This document shows, piece by piece, positions 57,700-64,000 of a stretch of 64,000 nucleotides of DNA. The position numbers and the translations under genes were made by a program. Location: the NCBI RefSeq assembly GCF_000157895.3, contig NC_022663.1, positions 6,200,001 to 6,264,000 of the forward strand, given 5' to 3'. Source of the stretch: Mycobacterium kansasii ATCC 12478. GTDB lineage: Bacteria > Actinomycetota > Actinomycetes > Mycobacteriales > Mycobacteriaceae. The notes beneath the pieces were generated by a model, which saw only the letters and a list, made by a program, of their open reading frames with translations, had not been told where the DNA came from and did no database searches. The stretch's first letter is position 1; every line of letters begins with the position of its first letter.

Positions 57700-57708
57700 G
57701 TGATGAAT
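57675..57708. promoter_or_regulatory. Inverted repeat at the ATPase start, probable TetR operator
   Basis: ATTCATCAC (57675-57683) and GTGATGAAT (57700-57708) are perfect 9-bp arms separated by 16 bp that hold further TCATCA/TGATGA-like half-sites. The repeat covers the start codon of the ATPase gene and lies between it and the divergent mpg gene. It is the obvious binding site for the TetR regulator of this operon and might affect mpg too. Confidence 0.7.
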
Positions 57709-57756
57709 ATCGACCTGCTGCCGGCGGTTGTCAAGAGGCGCGGCACAATCTCTCCG

Positions 57757-58368
57757 GTGAGCGCTGAGCAACTACTGGTGGATCCGGTCGCTGCCGCGCG
57801 CCGCTTACTGGGTGCCACACTCGCCGGACGAGGGGTGCGCGGCATCGTCGTCGAGGTCGAGGCCTATGGGGGGGTGCCTCACGGCCCCTGGCCGGACGCC
57901 GCGGCGCATTCCTACCGCGGGCTCAGCGGCCGGAACGCGGTGATGTTCGGGCCGCCTGGCCGGCTCTACACCTACCGCAGTCACGGAATCCATGTCTGCG
58001 CCAATGTCTCGTGCGGCCCCGACGGCACGGCTGCTGCCGTGTTGCTACGGGCTTGCGTCGTCGAGGACGGCATCGATGTTGCCCGGTCCCGTCGTGGCGA
58101 ACTGGTCCGTACCGCCGCACTGGCGCGTGGTCCGGGAAATCTCTGCTCGGCATTGGGAATCGCCATGGAGGACAATGGGATTGACCTGTTCGACCCGGAC
58201 AGTCCGGTGACGCTGAGGCTCAACGAAACGCCCCATGCGCTGTCTGGTCCCCGGGTCGGCGTCAGCCAGGCCGCCGACCGGCCGTGGCGATTGTGGCTTG
58301 CGGGGCGACCGGAGGTGTCGGCCTATCGGCGCAGCCCCCGAGCGCCGGTCCCGGGCGCCAGCGACTAG
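57757..58368 (+). CDS. mpg: 3-methyladenine (alkyladenine) DNA glycosylase, AAG type
   Basis: 203 residues from GTG 57757 (VSAEQLLVDPVAAARRLLGA). Removes alkylated purines in base-excision repair. AAG-fold motifs are the catalytic-glutamate region GIVVEVEAYGG, the Tyr-containing intercalation part FGPPGRLYTYRSHGIHVCAN, and the C-terminal ALARGPGNLCSALGI and SGPRVGVSQAADRPWRLWL. An earlier in-frame ATG at 57700 lies inside the operator and would add 19 atypical residues. It ends 19 bp before tyrS, a likely operon. Confidence 0.94.
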   Translation: MSAEQLLVDPVAAARRLLGATLAGRGVRGIVVEVEAYGGVPHGPWPDAAAHSYRGLSGRNAVMFGPPGRLYTYRSHGIHVCANVSCGPDGTAAAVLLRACVVEDGIDVARSRRGELVRTAALARGPGNLCSALGIAMEDNGIDLFDPDSPVTLRLNETPHALSGPRVGVSQAADRPWRLWLAGRPEVSAYRRSPRAPVPGASD

Positions 58369-58387
58369 TTTGGAAGACTCTTCGACC

Positions 58388-59665
58388 ATGATCCTTGACG
58401 AGTTGGCTTGGCGTGGGCTGATCGCGCAGTCCACCGACCTCGACGCGCTGGCCGCCGAATTGCGGCGCGGCCCGATGACGTTGTACGCCGGCTTCGACCC
58501 CACCGCGGCGAGCCTGCACGCCGGACATCTGGTGCCGCTGCTGACGTTGCGCCGCTTCCAGCGGGCGGGCCATCGGCCCATCGTGCTGGCCGGCGGGGCC
58601 ACCGGCATGATCGGCGACCCGCGCGACGTCGGCGAGCGCACGCTCAACGACGTCGACACCGTCGCCGAATGGACCGAGCGGATTCGTGGGCAGCTGGAAC
58701 GCTTCGTCGACTTCTCGGATTCTGGGGACTCGCCGACCGGGGCCATCGTCGAGAACAACATCGAGTGGACGTCGGCGATGTCGGCCATCGAATTCCTGCG
58801 CGACGTCGGCAAGCATTTCTCGGTCAACGTGATGCTGGATCGCGATACCGTCCGGCGCCGTCTCGAGGGGGAGGGCATCTCCTACACCGAATTCAGCTAC
58901 ATGTTGTTGCAGGCCAACGACTACGTCGAATTACACCGGCGCCACGGCTGTGCTTTGCAGATCGGCGGTTCCGATCAGTGGGGCAACATCATCGCCGGAG
59001 TTCGGCTGGTGCGCCAAAAGCTCGGTGCCACAGTGCATGCGCTCACCGTCCCGCTGGTGACCGCCGCCGACGGCACCAAGTTCGGCAAGTCCACTGGCGG
59101 CGGCAGCTTGTGGCTGGACCCGCAGCTGACCAGCCCGTACGCCTGGTACCAGTACTTCGTGAACACCTCCGACGCGGATGTGATCCGCTATCTGCGCTGG
59201 TTCACGTTCCTGTCGGCCGAGGAGTTGGCCGAACTGGAGCAGGCGACCGCTGAGCGCCCGCAACAACGTGCGGCTCAACGACGGCTGGCCGCCGAACTCA
59301 CCTCGCTGGTACACGGCGAAGCGGCCACCGCAGCCGTCGAGCACGCCAGCCGCGCGCTCTTCGGCCACGCCGAGCTGAGCCGGCTCGACGAGCCGACGCT
59401 GGCCGCCGCGCTGCGCGAAACCACCGTCGCCGAACTCAAACCGGGAAGTCCCGACGGGATCGTGGACCTGTTGGTGGCCACCGGCCTTGCCGACAGCAGG
59501 AAGGCGGCGCGGCGCACCATCAATGAGGGCGGGGTGTCGGTCAACAACATTCGCGTCGAAACCGACGAATGGACGCCGCAGGGCATGGATTTCCTGCACG
59601 GCCGGTGGCTGGTGCTGCGCCGTGGCAAGCGCAATGTCGCGGGTGTCGAACGGGTCGGGTCTTAG
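58388..59665 (+). CDS. tyrS: Tyrosyl-tRNA synthetase
   Basis: 425 residues from ATG 58388. Class I synthetase: the HIGH-equivalent is in FDPTAASLHAGHLVPLL (HAGH), tyrosine-binding residues are in EFSYMLLQANDYVELH, and the KMSKS-equivalent is DGTKFGKSTGGGSLWLDP (KFGKS). A C-terminal S4-like RNA-binding domain starts about residue 358 (VDLLVATGLADSRKAARRTI). Complete. It converges on the TfuA gene; 237 bp separate the stops. Confidence 0.97.
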   Translation: MILDELAWRGLIAQSTDLDALAAELRRGPMTLYAGFDPTAASLHAGHLVPLLTLRRFQRAGHRPIVLAGGATGMIGDPRDVGERTLNDVDTVAEWTERIRGQLERFVDFSDSGDSPTGAIVENNIEWTSAMSAIEFLRDVGKHFSVNVMLDRDTVRRRLEGEGISYTEFSYMLLQANDYVELHRRHGCALQIGGSDQWGNIIAGVRLVRQKLGATVHALTVPLVTAADGTKFGKSTGGGSLWLDPQLTSPYAWYQYFVNTSDADVIRYLRWFTFLSAEELAELEQATAERPQQRAAQRRLAAELTSLVHGEAATAAVEHASRALFGHAELSRLDEPTLAAALRETTVAELKPGSPDGIVDLLVATGLADSRKAARRTINEGGVSVNNIRVETDEWTPQGMDFLHGRWLVLRRGKRNVAGVERVGS

Positions 59666-59902
59666 CCCGTCCAGGCAGCGGCTTTGGCCGTGGGGCGAAA
59701 TTGCGGTGCGGAAACCACATTTTCTGTTATGGCAGAAAAGCTTTCCATCAGTTGCTCGGTGTGACGCCACCGTCTGCTGCCAGTGCCTGCCGCTGCGCGA
59801 GAGATTGCTTGCAACCGCTGACACCCGACGAACCGGATAGGCTCACCCGGGGCATGGATCGGCTGCATACCAAGATGTTCGACCGCCTTCGACGGCAAGA
59901 CG
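59666..59902. other. Short convergent spacer between tyrS and tfuA-like gene
   Basis: AT-richer than its surroundings. TTTTCTG-TTATGG-CAGAAAA (59720-59739) can form a 7-bp stem and may help termination. A minus-strand frame of 78 codons (59662-59898, TTG start, no ribosome-binding site) fills the spacer but shows no recognisable features and is not called. Confidence 0.5.
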
Positions 59903-61369
59903 TTACGCGGTTCCCATATTGGGGCCAGAACCCAGCCTGCCGACCTGGATAGACGGCAACTGGTCGTCGGCCGCCGCCACCGCGAAGGGCGTGGCGGCGG
60001 TATAGAACGCGTCCTCGGTCATCAATCCTCGCTGCGCCAGCTCGATGCGGTTCACCTGAGTGCCCCAGCTGTTGGCGAATAGCCGCTTGAGTTGTCCTCG
60101 ATCCGGCCGGTGCACGTTCAAATGTGGCTTCTGACGGGCTAATTCGTCCCGCTGCGCGAGGGCGCGGGCGGCCATGGCACGCCATTCGGGCAGCCGAGGA
60201 TCTGCCCGCAGCAGTTCGAGGAAGTGCTGGATCGCCGGGAGCGACCGGGCGAAAAAGAGGGTGCGGGTGGTCAGTCGGGCCGAGACCGCAATCGGATCGT
60301 CGCGCAGGCTCTCGTTCTCCTCGGCGGTGAGCCAGTGTGCCCTGACGTGCTCGGGAAACCCGGACTCGTCGATGATGCCGGTGGCCTGCGCATAGCGGTG
60401 AGCGACGGTCTCGAGCGAGCGTTCATAGCTGTCGGCAGCTACCTCCGCGGCGGCCCGAGCGGCGCGCTCGCACACCGTGCCGCCCTCCTCGGGGTGAGTC
60501 ATGCTCCAGTACCAGGCGGCGACCTGCTCCAGCGCCGGGACGTATGCCCATCGATCGCTCGCGCAGACGCTCAGCAACGAAAGGACGTCAAGGTCACCGA
60601 CGTCGACGGCCGACCGGGATCCACTGCCGGTGGTGACGGGAACGGGTGTCGCAGGCGCCCACCGCTGCCGCCAGCGCTCCGACCATACCGTCGGAGGTGG
60701 GCCGGGCCGCACGGCACGGCCGCCTTTGCCGCGGACCACCTCGCGCAACGCGAGGACCGCGTCGGCGTGTTTGATGTCGACCCGCAGCGACCTCAATTGT
60801 GTTGCCAGGCTGCGGCTTTCGGGAGCGCCGACACTCTCGAGCAATCGATTCCAGGTACGCTGGGTAAACGGGGTGCTGCGTGCGGTTTCGATCAACTTCT
60901 CAGCCAAAGTTGCTGATATCAAACCGGATTCGACAGCCCGCGCGACGGTATGGCGAATGTTGACCAGGGCATCGACAAAGACCGGATAACCGTCTTCTGG
61001 GTCGCCGTGGACCATCCCCACTTCGTCGTCGGCCTCGAGCAGCCCGTCGCGGTAGCCCTCGAAGACCCAGCCGTAGCCTTCCATGCCGAACGGGTGCAGC
61101 TCTGCGGCGCGCAACGCTCCCATGCTCGATGAACCGACCACCCGCACCCCGTCGTCGATGAGCGTCAGCAGTTCCTTGTGCCGCACCGACGCCTGCTGGA
61201 AGAAGAGTCCGTCGACGATGAGCAGGGTGTCGCCCGGCCGCAACCCGTATCCGAGCGCCTGACCGAACGCGATCGGCGTCACCACTTCGGCATTGGGCAC
61301 CACCGCATGGATATCGTCGGCGCCGATCGTTGGTCCCGCGGTGACGACGACCCGGCCGTTAGTTGTCAT
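59903..61369 (-). CDS. TfuA-domain protein, YcaO partner with long C-terminal region
   Basis: 488 residues. The first ~190 residues are a TfuA core: VVVTAGPTIGADDIHAV, then DTLLIVDGLFFQQASVRHKE, GSSSMGALRAAELHPFGMEG and a DDEVGMVHGDPEDG segment. TfuA proteins work with YcaO enzymes to replace backbone amide oxygen with sulfur, as in trifolitoxin-type and thiovarsolin-type peptides and methyl-coenzyme M reductase. Residues about 200-488 form a helical, Arg/Ala-rich region without a recognised motif. The ATG overlaps the stop of the YcaO gene by four bases (ATGA), so the two are made together. No transporter, protease or sulfur-carrier gene is adjacent. The gene pair lies between tyrS and an lprJ-like gene. 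Confidence 0.88.
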   Translation of the reverse strand: MTTNGRVVVTAGPTIGADDIHAVVPNAEVVTPIAFGQALGYGLRPGDTLLIVDGLFFQQASVRHKELLTLIDDGVRVVGSSSMGALRAAELHPFGMEGYGWVFEGYRDGLLEADDEVGMVHGDPEDGYPVFVDALVNIRHTVARAVESGLISATLAEKLIETARSTPFTQRTWNRLLESVGAPESRSLATQLRSLRVDIKHADAVLALREVVRGKGGRAVRPGPPPTVWSERWRQRWAPATPVPVTTGSGSRSAVDVGDLDVLSLLSVCASDRWAYVPALEQVAAWYWSMTHPEEGGTVCERAARAAAEVAADSYERSLETVAHRYAQATGIIDESGFPEHVRAHWLTAEENESLRDDPIAVSARLTTRTLFFARSLPAIQHFLELLRADPRLPEWRAMAARALAQRDELARQKPHLNVHRPDRGQLKRLFANSWGTQVNRIELAQRGLMTEDAFYTAATPFAVAAADDQLPSIQVGRLGSGPNMGTA

Positions 61370-62622
61370 CCGTGCTCCTGTAACGGGGTACGCATCGGCG
61401 AATGTATGGAAGCCGACAGTCCGGGGGCGATGACCTTGACCACGGGGACGCAGGCGTCGTCGAAGTCGCAGACGACCGCGAGTGGCTCGACGCCCGACCG
61501 GACGGTCACGGCGGTCGCCGCCAAGGCGAGCAGCTCGGTCAGCGAGTTGCTGTAGTCGATGTGCCACGGCGTCGCGGGCGCGGCGGGCATCGGCTGCATC
61601 GATCGACGAGCCGGTGCATACGTGTGCACCCGGGCGAACCTGTGGTAAATCGCCGAAGGGAGATCTTCGCGAGCTCCGCTGATGGCCGTCAGGCGCGACT
61701 GCGCGGCCTCGGTGATCGCCCGGGACAGCGCCACGTTGGGGTCGTGGTGAAGTCCGCTGCCGCTGAACGGAATCTCGGCCATGGGCGAGGTGATCTCGGC
61801 GGCGAAGCAGTAGAACCCGTCCCAGCTGTCGATCCGGGCAACGCTCAGTTCGCTTCCGGCCCGGTGAATCATCTCGACCAGTTCGGCACACTCCGAGCGC
61901 GCGGCGTCGTCCAGAGGTACCTCGAACAAGGTCGATCCCGGCGCGGCCGTGGCCATGCCATGACGCTCCATGATCTCGTAGAGCCCGTGCAGGGTGGCTT
62001 CGTGGTAGCTGTTGCCGGATGCCAATCCCGTGGTGTCCATCCCGAACATCGGCGGTCCCCAGGAGTCGCTGACCGCCACGTTGACGACGGTGGCCAGCCA
62101 CGGCACGAAGGTTCGGCGGCCGGTCAGCAATGTCGTCGCGATCATCCAGTCGAGCTTGGCACCAGGATGGTAGAAGCTTCCGGCGGGCCGGTTGAGCTCA
62201 GCCGGGTCATAGGTCAGTTCGCGGGCGAGATCGGTTGTGCTCCTGGATAAAAGGTCGGGAGTGATGCTCTCCACGTGCCAGTTCTCCAGCGATTCCATCA
62301 CGGCCGAGACCTGGGCTGCGCGGTAGGTGGTGGCCTTGCCCTGACTGACCGACAAGGTCAGCGAGGCGGGCCGCACGGCCTGGACGGTAGGAATTCCGAG
62401 ATCGTCCAGCCAGGTCAGGTCCGCGACCCGGGTGATCCCGGCCCGTTCCAGCGCAGGCTGAACGGCCTGCCAGGTTTGATCGGGCGAGATGATCCGGTGA
62501 GTGCCGGCCCGATATCCGATTGTGGTGGGGTCCGCGTGACCCAGCACGCGCGGCGGCCAATGTGACCAGTCGGGTCCGGCTTTCATCAATTGCTGGGTGC
62601 CGCGCCCGGACAGTTCCGACAT
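61366..62622 (-). CDS. YcaO-domain cyclodehydratase / thioamidation enzyme
   Basis: 418 residues, cytosolic. YcaO enzymes use ATP to activate peptide backbone amides, forming azolines or, with TfuA, thioamides. The ATP-site features are visible: SQGKATTYRAAQVSAVMESL with E110 and E113 (SxxExxE-like), TTGLASGNSYHEATLHGLYE with E219-R220 just after it, and ALSRAITEAAQSRLTAI with E305 and Q308. There is no C-terminal proline-rich tail, and no E1-like or leader-binding RRE domain is apparent. The preceding ~180 bp on this strand hold two stem-loops and a 13-codon ORF; the natural substrate is unknown. AAAAGCCATG gives a poor ribosome-binding site, so translation may depend on the upstream leader. 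Confidence 0.9.
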   Translation of the reverse strand: MSELSGRGTQQLMKAGPDWSHWPPRVLGHADPTTIGYRAGTHRIISPDQTWQAVQPALERAGITRVADLTWLDDLGIPTVQAVRPASLTLSVSQGKATTYRAAQVSAVMESLENWHVESITPDLLSRSTTDLARELTYDPAELNRPAGSFYHPGAKLDWMIATTLLTGRRTFVPWLATVVNVAVSDSWGPPMFGMDTTGLASGNSYHEATLHGLYEIMERHGMATAAPGSTLFEVPLDDAARSECAELVEMIHRAGSELSVARIDSWDGFYCFAAEITSPMAEIPFSGSGLHHDPNVALSRAITEAAQSRLTAISGAREDLPSAIYHRFARVHTYAPARRSMQPMPAAPATPWHIDYSNSLTELLALAATAVTVRSGVEPLAVVCDFDDACVPVVKVIAPGLSASIHSPMRTPLQEHG

Positions 62623-62686
62623 GGCTTTTCACGCTACTTAGTTGCCGGGTTTCCGGCGGGACATTGCGCCGGGTGCAGAAGAAAAT

Positions 62687-62741
62687 CCCAGCGGGATCTC
62701 ATCGCGGAGGGGGAGGGGGGCGGCGATGAGACCCCGCTGGG
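62687..62741 (-). other. Stem-loop upstream of the YcaO gene (proximal)
   Basis: Arms 62687-62705 and 62723-62741 are 19 bp long and complementary apart from one position; in minus-strand RNA that position is a G-U pair (A-C on the other strand), favouring a minus-strand RNA function. The 17-nt loop is almost all C and U in that RNA. No U-run follows, so a simple intrinsic terminator is unlikely. Confidence 0.7.
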
Positions 62742-62748
62742 CGGGTGA

Positions 62749-62801
62749 TTCGGCGGGGGTCCCAGACTTGGGGGGTGGGAGGCGATGGGACCCCCGCCGA
62801 A
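62749..62801 (-). other. Stem-loop directly after the 13-codon ORF (distal)
   Basis: Perfect 16-bp arms, TTCGGCGGGGGTCCCA (62749-62764) and its complement (62786-62801), with a 21-nt loop. It begins three bases after the mini-ORF stop and is followed seven bases later by the second stem-loop. The arrangement of short ORF then tandem hairpins then biosynthetic gene resembles a transcription- or translation-attenuation leader. Confidence 0.75.
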
Positions 62802-62804
62802 GTT

Positions 62805-62846
62805 CTAGTGGGCCTCGGTCTGGCAGTACAGGAGTTCGTGGGACAT
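62805..62846 (-). CDS. 13-codon ORF: RiPP precursor or leader peptide candidate
   Basis: ATG 62846, stop TAG 62805-62807, encoding MSHELLYCQTEAH. GAGGAG (62856-62861) is nine bases upstream, a much stronger ribosome-binding site than the one for the YcaO gene. No other start codon exists in this frame back to a stop near 62944. The peptide has one Cys, one Thr and one Tyr but no obvious leader/core division. As the nearest upstream ORF on the strand of a YcaO-TfuA pair it is a candidate substrate; as a short ORF before two hairpins it is equally a candidate regulatory leader. Confidence 0.55.
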   Translation of the reverse strand: MSHELLYCQTEAH

Positions 62847-63003
62847 CTGGGAGAACTCCTCACTTCCTTGGCTTCCGGAGCGGGTTCGTGATGTTTCGGT
62901 TTCCGCTTCGAGACCAATCTTCCGAGGCTTTGCACCCAGCTGCTATCCCACAACTGGCTAATAGCCGGGGGAAAATTCGGGTCCCCCAGTGGCAGGGTCC
63001 GCG

Positions 63004-63023
63004 TGTCCCCCGATTGGGGGACA
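63004..63023. promoter_or_regulatory. Short perfect hairpin/palindrome between the YcaO operon and the DUF732 gene
   Basis: TGTCCCCC-GATT-GGGGGACA, 8-bp arms and a 4-nt loop. It lies in the divergent promoter region, about 160 bp upstream of the mini-ORF start and 190 bp before the DUF732 gene. It could be an operator or an RNA hairpin. Confidence 0.5.
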
Positions 63024-63211
63024 GGGGCGCTCGGCGCGCACGTGCGGATGAAATCGCCGTCTCTAGACGTTCGTGGCTACGCAGATCGGTTGCGAAACGG
63101 GTTAGTGGGCAAACTTTTACCGCACCGTGTTGTGAATGTGACCGCCGGCCAGCAGTGTATTCAGCGATTTATCTGGCACGTGTCCAAGAACCGACAGATG
63201 AGAAGGCGGAG

Positions 63212-63562
63212 ATGACGGCATCGGTGAGGGCCCTTCGACTCTTGGCCTTGGCTGCCGGGGTGCTTGGCATCTCCGCGACCATGGCGGCACCCACGCACGC
63301 CGACATGATGGGTAATGCCTTCCTGACGGCCTTGAACAACGCCGGCATCTCATATGGACAGCCGGCGGCGGCGATGGCGATCGGCCGGTCGGTGTGTCCG
63401 ATGGCAGTCCAGCCGGACGGGACGTTCGAATCCGTCGTCGCCAGAATGGCTGAAGACAACGGGATGTCTCACGATGCGGCAGCCGCGTTCACCATTGTCG
63501 CGATCGCGACGTATTGCCCGGCGGTGATCTACCCGCTGTTGCCCAATCGGCTACAGGCCTAG
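63212..63562 (+). CDS. Secreted DUF732 protein (LprJ-like without lipobox)
   Basis: 116 residues. Cleavable signal peptide MTASVRALRLLALAAGVLGI followed by SATMAAPTHA, cleaved before DMMGN. The mature part (FLTALNNAGISYGQPAAAMA to AIATYCPAVIYPLLP) is a DUF732 domain with two conserved cysteines (SVCPM, TYCPA) likely to form a disulfide. In M. tuberculosis the gene after tyrS encodes the DUF732 lipoprotein LprJ; here there is no lipobox cysteine at the cleavage site, so the protein should be released or periplasmic. Longer frames upstream of this ATG run through the hairpin region and are not coding. Confidence 0.88.
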   Translation: MTASVRALRLLALAAGVLGISATMAAPTHADMMGNAFLTALNNAGISYGQPAAAMAIGRSVCPMAVQPDGTFESVVARMAEDNGMSHDAAAAFTIVAIATYCPAVIYPLLPNRLQA

Positions 63563-63573
63563 ACCTGGCCTAG

Positions 63574-63612
63574 ACCGATTGTGGGGACCGATTGTGGGGA
63601 CCGATTGTGAGC
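63574..63612 (+). repeat. 13-bp tandem repeat, about three copies
   Basis: ACCGATTGTGGGG is repeated at 63574, 63587 and 63600, the last copy diverging in its final bases. It lies in the 79-bp gap before the next gene. Confidence 0.85.
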
Positions 63613-63641
63613 TCATCGAATGTGCCCGTAACCTCTAGCGA

Positions 63642-64000
63642 GTGGTCGACGACAGGCATGACCGCAGCGGCGATCGCAGGCCGCGACCGGCATCGGGTGG
63701 CGTACCGCGGCGTGGTCCACAGCAAAAGCGTGACGGTCCCTGGTCGGGTCCGGGCCGGGCGCGCCCGGCTCAACCGCGGTCGGCACCTCCCGAGGTACCC
63801 CGCGAGTCCCGCGACGGGCCGGCAATCCCGCCGGGAGTGGATGCCAAGCAGCTGGCACCGGAGATCCGGCGCGAGCTGAGCACCCTGGACCGGGCCACCG
63901 CCGATGCGGTGGCGCGGCACCTGGTGGCCGCCGGGGAACTGCTCGACGAGGATCCCGAAGCCGCCCTGAGCCACGCGCGTGCGGCCCGGGCCCGCTCCGG
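63642..64000 (+). CDS. Rv1691-like conserved protein, 5' end only
   Basis: 119 complete codons before the window ends. GTG 63642 is the first possible start, because a TAG lies two codons upstream in frame. TAACCT (63629-63634) sits eight bases before the GTG and fits a -10 element, so the mRNA may be leaderless. The N-terminal ~60 residues are Arg/Pro/Gly-rich and basic (VVDDRHDRSGDRRPRPASGG); then comes a helical region, LAPEIRRELSTLDRATADAV and ARHLVAAGELLDEDPEAALS, which looks like the start of TPR-type repeats. Position and sequence fit Rv1691. Function unknown. Confidence 0.8.
   Translation, partial: MVDDRHDRSGDRRPRPASGGVPRRGPQQKRDGPWSGPGRARPAQPRSAPPEVPRESRDGPAIPPGVDAKQLAPEIRRELSTLDRATADAVARHLVAAGELLDEDPEAALSHARAARARS

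Noticed and set aside
59662..59898. 78-codon minus-strand frame directly after the TfuA gene
   Set aside because: TTG start without a ribosome-binding site, unusual composition, and it simply fills the spacer to the tyrS stop. Conservation data could revive it.
62699..62953. 84-codon minus-strand frame upstream of the YcaO gene, as a possible larger precursor peptide
   Set aside because: TTG start with no ribosome-binding site, runs straight through the first hairpin and into the second, and the product is Arg/Pro-rich as expected from random GC-rich sequence. The 13-codon frame inside it has far better initiation signals.
62642..63211. Long plus-strand N-terminal extension of the DUF732 protein
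   Set aside because: It would place about 190 basic residues before an evident signal peptide and cross all three hairpins. The ATG at 63212 directly precedes the signal peptide.

Overview
This window comes from a slow-growing Mycobacterium of the wider M. tuberculosis / M. kansasii / M. marinum group. The evidence is high GC, PE and PE_PGRS genes, a MIRU repeat array, and gene order that follows the M. tuberculosis Rv1645c-Rv1691 segment. The species cannot be named from sequence reading alone.

Layout. 1-211: 5' end of a DUF2236 gene (minus). 711-3684: a PE gene, a class III adenylate cyclase and a rhomboid-like membrane protein. 4136-7668: pheS-pheT. 7866-15216: a PE_PGRS gene, a 1.4-kb gap, and a PE gene with three 243-bp tandem repeats. 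15326-24100: arginine biosynthesis argC-J-B-D-F-R-G-H, with an ARG box before argC and four 53-bp MIRU copies between argJ and argB. 24541-27075: a frameshifted PE_PGRS gene followed by a duplicated 3' end of argH. 27143-45261: polyketide cluster with type III synthases at both ends (pks10, pks11), two full reducing type I modules (pks7 and an unsplit pks8/17) and a KS(Q)-AT-ACP protein (pks9). 45244-50235: cyp139, an ABC-F ATPase and an MFS exporter. 50400-52189: a small ORF, a DivIVA-like protein and remnants of an ESX-secretion gene pair. 52411-59665: hydrolase/acyl-CoA synthetase fusion, Trm112-like protein, TetR-ABC operon, mpg, tyrS. 59903-62846: a minus-strand YcaO-TfuA operon with a 13-codon mini-ORF and two strong stem-loops upstream. 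63212-64000: a secreted DUF732 protein and the 5' end of an Rv1691-like gene.

How the genes fit together. The arg genes form a translationally coupled run under ArgR control. In the polyketide cluster, Pks9 looks like an acetate-loading protein. Pks7 looks methylmalonyl-specific and Pks8 malonyl-specific, both fully reducing. No thioesterase is present, so the acyl chain may pass to the type III enzymes to give an alkylpyrone-like product, with CYP139 as tailoring enzyme and ABC-F/MFS as possible resistance and export.

The best candidate for an undescribed system is the YcaO-TfuA pair between tyrS and the DUF732 gene. Elsewhere this enzyme pair makes peptide thioamides. A peptide MSHELLYCQTEAH, with a strong ribosome-binding site, lies upstream and could be either a tiny RiPP precursor or a regulatory leader peptide.
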